From positions 37,600-101,599 of the forward strand of contig CALADM010000016.1 in assembly GCA_937890595.1 (NCBI GenBank): 64,000 nucleotides of DNA, given 5' to 3'. The notes beneath the pieces were generated by a model, which saw only the letters and a program-made list of their open reading frames with translations, was not told where the DNA came from and searched no databases. A program made the translations under genes and the position numbers. Position 1 is the first letter of the stretch. Each line of letters opens with the position of its first letter. Shown one piece after another: positions 41,990-50,690 of the stretch. This stretch comes from CAJMNU01 sp905214855. GTDB lineage: Bacteria > Bacillota > Clostridia > Lachnospirales > Lachnospiraceae.

Positions 41990-42940
41990 ATGAATACTAA
42001 AAGTAAACTTCTCACATTATTAGCTGTATCATCTGGTACTGCTGCAACGATTGCTGCTATCAATAAAGGTATCCAGATTTCAGCAACATCTAAAAATATA
42101 CTGAAACTCCCAGAATCCTTATGTTACAACTGGCATTTAGGAAATATACATTATACCAAAACAGGAAACGGCAATCCTGTCCTTCTTCTCCATGATCTGA
42201 CTTCCGCCTCAAGTGGATATGAATGGCATGATCTGATACCAAAACTTGCTTTAGATCACACTGTATATACTATTGATCTTTTAGGTTGTGGACGTTCTGA
42301 AAAACCAAACATGACCTACACCAATTATCTTTATGTACAGTTGGTTTCTGATTTTATCAAAAATATCATCGGGCATCGCACAGATATGATCGTGACCGGA
42401 GCTTCCTCTCCTATCGCTATCATGGCATGTTCTCAGAATCCGGATCTTTTCAATCGCCTGTTATGTATCAACCCAGACAGCCTGCTTTCTTGTAGTCAAA
42501 CACCAAACAAACAGTCAAAAATCCTAAAACTGATTCTGGACTGCCCACTGATCGGAACTCTTCTTTATAACATGAATACCTGTCGCCAGACTCTTGAAGA
42601 AACGATTGCAAAAGAATATTACTGTAATCCTTATTCCATGAAATCTGCTGATGTGGATTCCTACTACGAAGCAGCCCATCTGGGAGGTTCTCCTAAATCT
42701 GTCTACAGCAGTATTCAATGTAACTATGTCAAATGCAACATTGTCAATGCATTGAAAAAAATCGACAACAGTATTTACCTTGTAGGTGGAGAAGCCGTTC
42801 CCCACATTGCAGAACAGATGAATGAGTACAAGATCTACAATCCAGCCATTGAAACTGTGCTTATACCAAACACCAAATATCTTCCGCAATTGGAAGACCC
42901 AGATGCTCTCTTTCAGGTGATAAGTACCTACTTTTTCTAA
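41990..42940 (+). CDS. Alpha/beta-hydrolase fold protein with altered catalytic residues
   Basis: 316 aa, beginning with a hydrophobic N-terminal helix (about 6-26) that may anchor it in the membrane. The hydrolase fold is clear from 'GNPVLLLHDLTSASSGYEW', 'YTIDLLGCGRSEKP' and the nucleophile elbow. That elbow reads G-A-S-S-P (137-141) instead of G-x-S-x-G, and the place of the catalytic His near the C-terminus reads 'NTKYLPQLEDP' where active enzymes have G-H. It may therefore be a non-catalytic or highly modified member. GAGGAGG precedes ATG 41990. It is monocistronic, between parAB and the rsmG operon; substrate unknown. Confidence 0.8.
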   Translation: MNTKSKLLTLLAVSSGTAATIAAINKGIQISATSKNILKLPESLCYNWHLGNIHYTKTGNGNPVLLLHDLTSASSGYEWHDLIPKLALDHTVYTIDLLGCGRSEKPNMTYTNYLYVQLVSDFIKNIIGHRTDMIVTGASSPIAIMACSQNPDLFNRLLCINPDSLLSCSQTPNKQSKILKLILDCPLIGTLLYNMNTCRQTLEETIAKEYYCNPYSMKSADVDSYYEAAHLGGSPKSVYSSIQCNYVKCNIVNALKKIDNSIYLVGGEAVPHIAEQMNEYKIYNPAIETVLIPNTKYLPQLEDPDALFQVISTYFF

Positions 42941-43041
42941 CTTTTTCATCCAAATTCATCTGAATTTTCTATGACATACGCTTCATAAATGCTGACGAAA
43001 ACATCCTGCTGTATGAAAATAGTAAATTAAAACAAAACAAC

Positions 43042-43083
43042 AGGCAGAAGAAAAGAATATTTCATCCTTCTCTTCTGCCTTTT
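43042..43083. terminator. Terminator between the hydrolase-like gene and rsmG
   Basis: AGGCAGAAGA pairs with TCTTCTGCCT; both strands have a T-rich continuation, so it may serve both convergent genes. Confidence 0.85.
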
Positions 43084-43091
43084 CTAAAATA

Positions 43092-43127
43092 ATGTTCTAA
43101 ATCATGTTCTAAATCATGTTCTAAAAG
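43092..43127. repeat. 12-bp tandem repeat near the rsmG 3' end
   Basis: Three copies of ATGTTCTAAATC (the third ends AAAG). Just downstream AAAGAATCTT also recurs twice. Confidence 0.9.
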
Positions 43128-43198
43128 AATCTTTTAAAAGAATCTTCTAACATATTCTTTAATGGTTTTCTCTTTCAAGCAATACGAATCATCATTCG

Positions 43199-43960
43199 TT
43201 ATCCCAGTGGCTCTTTTGATGGTGTTCCTGCCTTTCTTGGGTACTTTGATGAGAGTGTTTTCTTCTTATCAATCTTTACTAAGATTCTGGATGCATCTGC
43301 TTTTGGAAGAGTAAATTCTTCTTCCTGCATCACTTCTCCTCCCAAAATCTGTACTGCTTTCCTCGCTGTCAACATTTCTTCTTCTACTTTTCCTGATTTA
43401 TAAGGAATAAAAGAACCTCCTACTTTCACAAAGGGAATACAGTATTCAGACAACGTAGACAGGTTTGCGACTGCTCTGGAAACACAATAATCAAATTTTT
43501 CCCGATATTGTTTATCTCTTCCCCAATCTTCTGCACGTCCATGAATGGCTGTAATTTCTGTCAGCTCAAGCTGGCTGATCACTTCGTTCAAAAATTTGAT
43601 TCGTTTATTCAAGGAATCCAGCAACACTACATTCACTTTTGGAAAAGCAATCTTTAACGGAATTCCAGGAAAACCTGCTCCAGTTCCCACATCGATCAGA
43701 GAACAAGGTTTCTTTCCAAAATCCGGCACGATCTTTACGATAGAAAGACTGTCTACAAAATGCTTCGTCACCACTTCTTCCATCTTGGTGATCGCAGTCA
43801 GGTTCATCACAGAATTCCACTCTGTCAACAGTTCAAAATAACGATAAAATTGTTGGATCTGCCTTTCTGTAAGCTCTATGTCAAACGCTTCTGCTTGCTC
43901 TTTGAGCAGTTTAGAAAAAAGTTCTCTATCAGAAATTTCCATCTGCATCTGCATCTGCAT
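43199..43960 (-). CDS. rsmG: 16S rRNA (guanine527-N7)-methyltransferase
   Basis: About 253 aa. The SAM-binding loop 'DVGTGAGFPGIPLKI' is near residues 90-104, with 'LLDSLNKRIKFL' after it, as in RsmG/GidB, which methylates G527 in the 530 loop of 16S rRNA; its loss gives low-level streptomycin resistance. The N-terminus reads M-Q-M-Q-M-Q-M because of a hexanucleotide repeat, giving four possible in-frame ATG starts (43960, 43954, 43948, 43942). GGAGAGGAG is closest to the first two. It overlaps mnmG by up to 32 bases. The C-terminal tail after 'ILVKIDKKK' is short and basic. Confidence 0.94.
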   Translation of the reverse strand: MQMQMQMEISDRELFSKLLKEQAEAFDIELTERQIQQFYRYFELLTEWNSVMNLTAITKMEEVVTKHFVDSLSIVKIVPDFGKKPCSLIDVGTGAGFPGIPLKIAFPKVNVVLLDSLNKRIKFLNEVISQLELTEITAIHGRAEDWGRDKQYREKFDYCVSRAVANLSTLSEYCIPFVKVGGSFIPYKSGKVEEEMLTARKAVQILGGEVMQEEEFTLPKADASRILVKIDKKKTLSSKYPRKAGTPSKEPLG

Positions 43961-45878
43961 CCGTCTCCTCTCCTTTCTCCTGCTGTGCCATTCGTTTTCC
44001 CTGTCCCCTCATCTGTTCCAGATACACCATCAAAACAGAGAGATCTGCTGGAGAAACTCCTGCGATACGGGAAGCCTGACCAATGGATACTGGCTTATAC
44101 AGATTTAATTTCTGCACTGCCTCTCTTCTCAAGCTGCCAACTTGGCTATAATCCATATCCGGATCTAATTTCTTATTCTCTAACTTTTTAAACTGTGACA
44201 CCTGTTGTTTTTGTCTTCGGATATATCCCTCATATTTTATATTAATATTGATCTGCTGGATAATATCATCCGCAAGAGGCTCTCTCTCTGTATCAATCTC
44301 AGCAAGTGCCTCATAACTCAATTCTGGACGACGGATCAATTCTGCCATAGATGCGCTGGTCTTTAGCAGTGTACTTCCATACTTCTCCAACAATGCCTGC
44401 ACTTTCGCATTCGCACCCACATTGGTCTTTTCCAATCTTTCCACTTCACTGGCAATCTTCTGTTCCTTAAAGACTACCCGCTGATATTCTTCTTCACTTA
44501 CCAATCCAATCTTATATCCAATTTCACGAAGACGAAGATCTGCATTATCCTGACGAAGAAGCAATCGATACTCTGCTCTTGATGTCATCATACGATATGG
44601 CTCATGATTCTCCTTTGTTACCAGATCATCGATCAAAACACCAATGTATGCCTGAGAACGATCCAAAACTACCTGTTCTCTGCCAAGGACCTGCATGGAG
44701 GCATTGACACCTGCCATAAATCCCTGTACTGCTGCCTCTTCATATCCAGAACTTCCATTAAACTGACCACCGCTAAAAAGACCTTCAATCTCTTTGAATT
44801 CCAACGTCGGTCGAAGTTGTCTGGAGTTGATACAATCATATTCAATTGCATATGCATTTCGAACAATTTTAACATTTTCAAGTCCCGGAACTGTTCTGTA
44901 CATTGCATACTGTACATCTTCAGGAAGAGAACTGGACATTCCTCCCAGATACATTTCATTCGTATACAAGCCCTCTGGTTCTATAAAAACCTGATGTCTC
45001 TCCTTATCTGGAAACTTTACTACTTTATCCTCAATAGATGGGCAATATCTAGGACCTGTCCCCTCAATACTTCCAGAAAATAGTGGAGATCTGTCCAGAT
45101 TATCTCTAATGATCTCATGTGTCTTCTCATTAGTGTATGTCAGCCAGCAGGAAACCTGCTCTTTCTGTATTGTTTCTGGATCGGTGGAAAAGCTAAACGG
45201 GATCACTTTTTCATCTCCAAACTGCTCCTCCATCTTAGAAAAATCAATGCTTCTCTTATCTACACGAGCAGGAGTTCCTGTCTTAAAACGATACATTTCA
45301 ATTCCATTTGCTTTCAAAGATTCTGTCAGATGGTTTGCTGCCTGCAAACCATTTGGTCCTGTATAGGTGCTGACATCTCCATAAATACATCGTGCTTTCA
45401 GGTATGTTCCTGTCGCCAAAATTGCCGCACGACAATGGTATATTGCACCAGAAACTGTCTTTACTCCTTTCAGTTTCTTATCTTCTACAATGATTTCTGA
45501 TACCTCAGCCTGACGGATCGTCAAATGCTCTGTGTTCTCCAAAGTCATTCTCATCTGTCTGCTATATTCCTGTTTATCTGCCTGTGCCCTGAGCGAATGT
45601 ACCGCAGGTCCTTTTGATGCATTCAAAATCTTTGATTGAATAAATGTTTTATCAATATTTTTTCCCATTTCTCCGCCCAAAGCATCCAGTTCCCTCACCA
45701 GATGTCCCTTTGAGTTTCCGCCAATATTGGGATTACAGGGCATCAAGGCAATACTGTCTACACTGACAGTAAACAAAATGGTCTCCAATCCTAATCTTGC
45801 AGCGGCAAGAGCTGCCTCGCATCCTGCATGTCCTGCTCCTACAACTACGATATCATATGTCTCTTCTACATTTCGCAT
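43929..45878 (-). CDS. mnmG: tRNA uridine-5-carboxymethylaminomethyl modification protein MnmG
   Basis: 649 aa. The FAD-binding 'VVVGAGHAGCEAALAAARLG' lies at residues 11-30, followed by 'MPCNPNIGGNSKGHLVRE'. The insertion and C-terminal tRNA-binding helical domain are complete. With MnmE it builds cmnm5U34 in tRNA wobble positions. The C-terminus has an extra acidic tail ending D-A-D-A-D-A-D-G-N-F, encoded by the same hexanucleotide repeat that starts rsmG. GGAGGG precedes ATG 45878. It begins 12 bases after mnmE. Confidence 0.96.
   Translation of the reverse strand: MRNVEETYDIVVVGAGHAGCEAALAAARLGLETILFTVSVDSIALMPCNPNIGGNSKGHLVRELDALGGEMGKNIDKTFIQSKILNASKGPAVHSLRAQADKQEYSRQMRMTLENTEHLTIRQAEVSEIIVEDKKLKGVKTVSGAIYHCRAAILATGTYLKARCIYGDVSTYTGPNGLQAANHLTESLKANGIEMYRFKTGTPARVDKRSIDFSKMEEQFGDEKVIPFSFSTDPETIQKEQVSCWLTYTNEKTHEIIRDNLDRSPLFSGSIEGTGPRYCPSIEDKVVKFPDKERHQVFIEPEGLYTNEMYLGGMSSSLPEDVQYAMYRTVPGLENVKIVRNAYAIEYDCINSRQLRPTLEFKEIEGLFSGGQFNGSSGYEEAAVQGFMAGVNASMQVLGREQVVLDRSQAYIGVLIDDLVTKENHEPYRMMTSRAEYRLLLRQDNADLRLREIGYKIGLVSEEEYQRVVFKEQKIASEVERLEKTNVGANAKVQALLEKYGSTLLKTSASMAELIRRPELSYEALAEIDTEREPLADDIIQQININIKYEGYIRRQKQQVSQFKKLENKKLDPDMDYSQVGSLRREAVQKLNLYKPVSIGQASRIAGVSPADLSVLMVYLEQMRGQGKRMAQQEKGEETDADADADGNF
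43940..43960. repeat. Hexanucleotide repeat in the mnmG/rsmG overlap
   Basis: Three full units of GATGCA plus a partial one (minus strand). One frame gives Asp-Ala in MnmG, the other Met-Gln in RsmG. Confidence 0.95.
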
Positions 45879-45890
45879 CGTTTCCCTCCA

Positions 45891-47270
45891 TTATTTTCCC
45901 ATACAGAATTTATGGAAAATTTCATTTACCAAGTCATCCTCAAGAGCTTCACCGATGATAATTCCCAACTGTTCATATGCATTCATCAGATCAATGGAAT
46001 AAAAGTCTTCTGGCATTCCAGCCTGTACACTGTCCTTTGTCATTTCAAGGCTTTTCTTTGCCTCTGTCAATGCAGCCTTATGCCTTGCATTGGTGATATA
46101 GATTTCCTGATTAAAATCAATCTCACCCTGATAAAACAAGGATTCAATCTCATTTTCCAGTTTTTCCATCCCCAAATGTTCCTTTGCGGAAACTGCAAGG
46201 ACTGTATGACCTGTCATCTGTTCCAGCTCTTCCTTTGTCACTACTACATCCAGATCGCTCTTATTTAATAAAACAATCGCCTTTCTGTTCTGGATAAACT
46301 CTGCGATTTCTTTATCATTATCATCCAAAGCGCTGGAACCGTCAACTACATAAATGATTAAATCTGCATGTTTTGCAGCTTCTCTTGCCTTATCGACCCC
46401 AATTTTTTCCACAACATCGTCTGTATCACGGATTCCTGCTGTATCCACAACATTCAAATTGATGCCTCTCAGACGGATCTGCTCCTCTACTGTATCACGA
46501 GTTGTGCCTGCGATCTCTGTCACGATCGCTCTCTCTGCACCTACCAATACATTCAACAAAGAAGACTTTCCTGCATTTGGCTTTCCTAAAATAACAGTCT
46601 GAACTCCTTCCTTCATAATACGTCCATCATCTGACGACTGGATCATTTTACTTAATTCTTCTATCATAGGATCTAGCAATTTTAGAAGGGATTCCCCATA
46701 TCCATCCAGAGAAATGTGTTCCGGATCATCTAAAGCAGATTCAATATATGCGATCTGATACAAAATATCTTCTCTCAGTTTCCTGATCTTCTTTGAAATA
46801 CTTCCCTTGAGCTGACTGACGGATGCTTGCAGAGCATATTCATTTCTGGATTGGATCAGATCCATCACTGCTTCTGCTTGTGACAGATCGATTCTTCCAT
46901 TCAAAAATGCTCTCTTCGTAAATTCTCCCGGTTCTGCCGGACGAGCCCCATTTGAGATGGCTGCTTCCAAAATCTTTTTCATCACCAGCACGCCTCCATG
47001 GCAGTCAATCTCAACTGTATCCTCTGCTGTATAACTGTGCGGACCTCTCATCACAATAGCAAGCACTTCATCTATCATAGTATCTTCTTCATAAATTGCC
47101 CCATAATGCACAGTATGAGACGCAACATCCTGCAATTTTTTTCCACTCTTTGCACTCCTGAAAATACGATCTGCTACTGTGATCGCCTCACTGCCGCTGA
47201 TCCTAACGATTCCAATTCCAGAGTCAGACATTGCAGTTGCAATCGCTGCAATGGTATCTTGTTTCATCAT
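45891..47270 (-). CDS. mnmE: tRNA modification GTPase MnmE (TrmE)
   Basis: 459 aa. An N-terminal tetrahydrofolate-binding domain is followed by a G domain inserted in a helical domain: 'LGKPNAGKSSLLN' (G1, near 226), T-T-R-D, 'DTAGIRDTDD', N-K-S-D and the terminal C-M-G-K with its essential Cys456. Works with MnmG. The start at 47270 (second ATG at 47267) is set by AAGGAG; the longer in-frame ORF up to 47417 crosses a terminator and has no ribosome-binding site. Confidence 0.96.
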   Translation of the reverse strand: MMKQDTIAAIATAMSDSGIGIVRISGSEAITVADRIFRSAKSGKKLQDVASHTVHYGAIYEEDTMIDEVLAIVMRGPHSYTAEDTVEIDCHGGVLVMKKILEAAISNGARPAEPGEFTKRAFLNGRIDLSQAEAVMDLIQSRNEYALQASVSQLKGSISKKIRKLREDILYQIAYIESALDDPEHISLDGYGESLLKLLDPMIEELSKMIQSSDDGRIMKEGVQTVILGKPNAGKSSLLNVLVGAERAIVTEIAGTTRDTVEEQIRLRGINLNVVDTAGIRDTDDVVEKIGVDKAREAAKHADLIIYVVDGSSALDDNDKEIAEFIQNRKAIVLLNKSDLDVVVTKEELEQMTGHTVLAVSAKEHLGMEKLENEIESLFYQGEIDFNQEIYITNARHKAALTEAKKSLEMTKDSVQAGMPEDFYSIDLMNAYEQLGIIIGEALEDDLVNEIFHKFCMGK

Positions 47271-47342
47271 CACATTTTCTCCTTTCTTCCAAATCCCTTG
47301 GCTGATTATCTCATTTTCACATTCCTGTTTCTGATACACAAA

Positions 47343-47393
47343 ATAAGAAGAAAAGGGTGTCTCAAAACCTAACCTTGATTTTGAGACACCCTT
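47343..47393 (-). terminator. Terminator between jag and mnmE
   Basis: A perfect 15-bp inverted repeat AAGGGTGTCTCAAAA/TTTTGAGACACCCTT with an 11-nt loop is followed on the minus strand by TTCTTCTTATTTTG. Confidence 0.88.
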
Positions 47394-47445
47394 CCCCATC
47401 TCGGTCGATCCCATCATCTGTTTTGGTGATACAGATCTTCCTGCA

Positions 47446-48195
47446 TTATTCTATCTCTTCTTTTTCATCATCAGCATATTCCGTATTTCTTCTTTCCATG
47501 CCAGAATTCCTATCAAAATTCTTATAGGAGTTTCTGTCAGAATGATAGCGTTCTTTTCTATTGCTATATCCCTCTTTTTTCAATGCAATAACAATATGAC
47601 GGAACGGCTCCTCTCCCTCACTCTTTGTAAGGACATATCTGTCATTCTGCAATGCTGAGTGGATAATTCTTCTCTCATACGGATTCATAGGCTCTAAAGA
47701 AACTGGATGTTTGGTTCTCTTAACCTTATATGCAATATTCTTTGCAAGAGTCTCCAGAGTTTCTTGTCTTCTCTCACGATAATTTTCCGTATCCAGTTTT
47801 ACACGAAGATACTCTTCTCTGTTCTTATTTACAACAAGACTTACCAGATACTGTAAAGAGTCCAATGTCTGTCCTCTCTTACCGATCAGAATTCCCATAT
47901 CCTCTCCGCTCAGATTGATGTCCAGCTCATGTTCTTCTTCATCCATCTCAAGCTCAATCTGAACATTTAAGTGCATTGCATCAAAAATCTGTTTCAGGAA
48001 ATCTACCACATGGTCTTCCATTGTTTCTTTTTTCTTTGCACGAATCACAGCCGGCTTTGCTCCAAAACCCAAAAATCCAGCAGTTCCTTTTTCTATTACC
48101 TCATATTCCAACTTATCACTGGTAGTTTCCAACTCGATCAGAGCCTTTGTCACCGCGTCCTCTACCGTTTTTGCAGAAATAGTAATCATATTCAT
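47446..48195 (-). CDS. jag: RNA-binding protein KhpB/Jag
   Basis: 249 aa. Jag_N domain (1-50) with 'KGTAGFLGFGAKPAVI', a KH domain with 'GILIGKRGQTLDSLQYL' (about 118-135), and an R3H domain around 'PYERRIIHSAL' (about 183-194). The C-terminus is a low-complexity tail rich in R, N, D, Y and E. With KhpA it binds RNA and influences cell elongation in Firmicutes. GGAGGGGG precedes ATG 48195; ATG 48189 is an alternative. The gene is in the rpmH-rnpA-yidD-yidC-jag order conserved at oriC. Confidence 0.94.
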   Translation of the reverse strand: MNMITISAKTVEDAVTKALIELETTSDKLEYEVIEKGTAGFLGFGAKPAVIRAKKKETMEDHVVDFLKQIFDAMHLNVQIELEMDEEEHELDINLSGEDMGILIGKRGQTLDSLQYLVSLVVNKNREEYLRVKLDTENYRERRQETLETLAKNIAYKVKRTKHPVSLEPMNPYERRIIHSALQNDRYVLTKSEGEEPFRHIVIALKKEGYSNRKERYHSDRNSYKNFDRNSGMERRNTEYADDEKEEIE

Positions 48196-48206
48196 ATGAC
48201 CCCCTC

Positions 48207-49466
48207 CTATTTCTTATTACTCTTTTCCTTACTGTTCTTCTCGTTATACCGCTGTACCATATTTGCTTTTGATGCAAGGCTTCCCGGTTTCGCATCCTTA
48301 TTATAATAATCGGTTGCTTCTTTTACCTTTGCCTCAGACTGTGCCAGTTTATCACGCATTTTCTGCTGACGGAGTTCTTCCTGTTTGTAAAGTTCCTTCA
48401 CAGAGTTTGTAGATCCTACCTTTGCTGGAGGAAGTCCTTTTTTCGCTCTCTTTGCATTCATCTTTGCCACATTTTTTGCGATCATCGCATCTACATCAAC
48501 ACGATCCATATATGCATTTACAAGCCATTGCTGGGCAATTTGAAGTACACTGCTGGCGATCCAGTAGATACCAATACCTGCTGGGAATGTCACACAGAAA
48601 AATGCTGACATCAGCGGCATGATCGTGTTCATACTCTTCATAGACTGTGCCATTGGGTTATCTGAATTATCTGTGCTGACTTCTCCTTGTGACTTTGTGA
48701 TCATTTTTGTACTGTACCACTGAGTCAGACCTGCCAGAATCGGGATGATCCACAGTATGGATGGTGTCCAGCCTGGTGCAACTGCAAGGTTCGCTCCCAA
48801 AAAGGAATTCATATGTTCAATCTGATCTACGACTTCCGCAGAAATCGTCGGAACAGCTTCCATCAGTCCATCCCACTGCTCTGGCGTAAACTTATAGAAC
48901 AGGTCTACCATCTTATTGGAATCAGCTACATTAAAGTTTAACACATGCAATGCATTCGCTGCTTCATTTAACTTTTCAGCAAAACCTGCATTGACTGCAA
49001 TGTGATCCTGAACCTGAACAACAACCTGCATAAAGATTTCTTTTACAGAAGCTACATAGGCAGGAATATTATAGATAACACGATACAATGCGAACAGAAT
49101 CGGCATCTGGATCAGAAGAGGAAGACATCCCGCTGTAGGAGAATATCCATACTTCTCATAAACTGCCTGAAGCTCTGCATTCTGCTTCATCATGGAATCC
49201 TGATCTTTTTTATCTTTATACTTTTTCTGGATCAGTGCAATCTCTGGATTCACAACTGCCATGATCTTTGTTGATTTCTGCTGTTTAATTGTCAGCGGGA
49301 ACATCAACAATTTTACGATTAATGTAAACAATATAATACATAAACCGATATTGAATACCCCGAACATGCTGGTGAACTGGAAAATCGCATTCATAATGAT
49401 TCCCAGAAGATCTGCTACAGGTCCTAAAAACTTACCAGCATCCTTCGTCAATAACAAAAAATCCAA
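48207..49466 (-). CDS. yidC: Membrane protein insertase YidC (OxaA/SpoIIIJ)
   Basis: 419 aa, longer than the Bacillus form (about 260). The core 60KD_IMP region has five membrane segments, with a cytoplasmic loop 'PEIALIQKKYKDKKDQDS' and the groove region containing K62-like basic residues. Between the second and third segments is a long extracytoplasmic loop, and the C-terminus is a 90-residue basic, Lys-rich tail that can contact ribosomes. No lipobox is visible. It inserts membrane proteins, alone or with SecYEG; here also the V-ATPase proteolipid is a likely client. Shine-Dalgarno GAGGAGG before ATG 49466. Confidence 0.93.
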   Translation of the reverse strand: MDFLLLTKDAGKFLGPVADLLGIIMNAIFQFTSMFGVFNIGLCIILFTLIVKLLMFPLTIKQQKSTKIMAVVNPEIALIQKKYKDKKDQDSMMKQNAELQAVYEKYGYSPTAGCLPLLIQMPILFALYRVIYNIPAYVASVKEIFMQVVVQVQDHIAVNAGFAEKLNEAANALHVLNFNVADSNKMVDLFYKFTPEQWDGLMEAVPTISAEVVDQIEHMNSFLGANLAVAPGWTPSILWIIPILAGLTQWYSTKMITKSQGEVSTDNSDNPMAQSMKSMNTIMPLMSAFFCVTFPAGIGIYWIASSVLQIAQQWLVNAYMDRVDVDAMIAKNVAKMNAKRAKKGLPPAKVGSTNSVKELYKQEELRQQKMRDKLAQSEAKVKEATDYYNKDAKPGSLASKANMVQRYNEKNSKEKSNKK

Positions 49467-49486
49467 TGTACTACCTCCTCAAACTG

Positions 49487-49699
49487 CTACGGGACTGGGT
49501 CATAACCGCCTTTTGCAAAAGGATGACAACGAAGGATCCTTTTACATGCCAAAAAACTTCCTTTTAACGCCCCATATTTTCTAAGTGCTTCAATGGCGTA
49601 TTGTGAGCACGTAGGCGTATAAATACAGTGAGCACCAATATATGGTGATATGAATACCTGATAACCTCGAATCAACAAAATAAAAATCTTACTTATCAT
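49487..49699 (-). CDS. yidD: Membrane protein insertion efficiency factor YidD
   Basis: 70 aa. 'YQVFISPYIGAHCIYTPTCSQYA' and 'KRILRCHPFAKGGYDPVP' are the family signatures, with three conserved Cys. A small membrane-associated protein that assists YidC. Its start overlaps the rnpA stop by four bases. Confidence 0.95.
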   Translation of the reverse strand: MISKIFILLIRGYQVFISPYIGAHCIYTPTCSQYAIEALRKYGALKGSFLACKRILRCHPFAKGGYDPVP

Positions 49700-50046
49700 T
49701 CTTCTTCACTTCGATTCTTCAAAATATTATGAATCCCGCATAAATGTAAAAAAGCACTCTCAATCGCATGATAGTCCTTATCTTTTGCCGCTGCCCTCAC
49801 AACGACAACGATGTCTAACTGTCCGTCTAGTTTGTCTTTATGTAATCTAAAACACTCTCGGATCAATCTGGTCAAACGATGCCTTACAACACTATTTCCT
49901 ACTTTTTTGCTAACAGAAATTCCGATCCGTGTCTCCTGCTCTGATGGCAGGACATACATAACCAAATATCGATTCCCATATGATTTTCCATTTCGGTAAA
50001 CCCTCTGAAAATCACTGTTCTTCTTAATGGAATTAAAACGTTTCAT
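49696..50046 (-). CDS. rnpA: Ribonuclease P protein component
   Basis: 116 aa. The RNR motif region reads 'KVGNSVVRHRLTRLIRECFRLH' and the N-terminus 'MKRFNSIKKNSDFQRVYRNGKS' is typical. It assists RNase P RNA in trimming tRNA 5' ends. It follows rpmH after a hairpin, so its level is lower than that of L34. Confidence 0.95.
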   Translation of the reverse strand: MKRFNSIKKNSDFQRVYRNGKSYGNRYLVMYVLPSEQETRIGISVSKKVGNSVVRHRLTRLIRECFRLHKDKLDGQLDIVVVVRAAAKDKDYHAIESAFLHLCGIHNILKNRSEEE

Positions 50047-50069
50047 CCATCTCCCTCACACATCATTAC

Positions 50070-50105
50070 AGTGAAAAGAAAAGGCCACAAGATACTTGCG
50101 GCCTT
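50070..50105 (-). terminator. Terminator/attenuator between rpmH and rnpA
   Basis: On the minus strand AAGGCC-N-CAAG pairs with CTTG-N-GGCCTT, followed by TTCTTTTC. Probably partial, as rnpA depends on the same promoter. Confidence 0.7.
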
Positions 50106-50121
50106 ACGTTATCAATGTTCA

Positions 50122-50256
50122 TTAAGCGGTTAATTTTGCTCTTCCTTTTGCTCTTCTGGCAGCTAATACTTTTCTGCCGCCTGCACTGCTCATTCTTGCT
50201 CTGAAGCCATGAACCTTTGCTCTCTGTCTTGTCTTTGGCTGAAATGTCATTTTCAT
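50122..50256 (-). CDS. rpmH: 50S ribosomal protein L34
   Basis: 44 aa, a very basic protein with M-K-M-T-F-Q-P-K-T-R-Q-R at the N-terminus and 'HGFRARMSSAGGRKVLAARR' in the middle, the L34 signature. GGAGGTG precedes ATG 50256. First gene of the leftward origin-side block. Confidence 0.97.
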   Translation of the reverse strand: MKMTFQPKTRQRAKVHGFRARMSSAGGRKVLAARRAKGRAKLTA

Positions 50257-50690
50257 AATCGGGGCACCTCCTCTTTTACTCTAATCTCTAACGGAATTTC
50301 TTTATTCATCATTCCTGACAAAGCGGAAACTTATTTCACACATACACTCCAAACAGAATATATGTTCTTATTTTCCTGCCTGTCACTGCTGTTACACTGT
50401 TTTGGCGATTCTTTCTTATCCTTCAAATAATCCAGATAAAATATCCTCACTCATTTGCTACATACACTTAGACTACTGTACACTTAAACATCTCTTCGAT
50501 TATATAGAAAATCTTTACTTCCGTCAAGTCCCTTTTTTTGAGAAAATCAACAAATTTCTTTGATTTTTTGCCTTTATGGCACTTTACTTTTTGTGGCTAT
50601 ACTATTTTCTGGTTTTCATGCTGTTTTCTCAAAAATATTTTAGACCAATGAACTATAAGATCAATCCTATATCTACCTATTAAAAATTAT
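50257..50690 (-). other. rpmH leader and gap to the ECF transporter gene
   Basis: The 434-bp gap holds the rpmH promoter and a leader of about 235 nt in which I see no gene or known riboswitch. Near 50543-50566 AAATCAA/TTGATTT with flanking T-runs may be a weak terminator for the ECF gene. Confidence 0.6.
50499..50527 (-). promoter_or_regulatory. rpmH promoter
   Basis: TTGACG and TATAAT on the minus strand, 17-bp spacer. Confidence 0.88.

Noticed and set aside
43092..43127. Possible CRISPR or iteron array
   Set aside because: Only three 12-bp units without spacers, next to a terminator.
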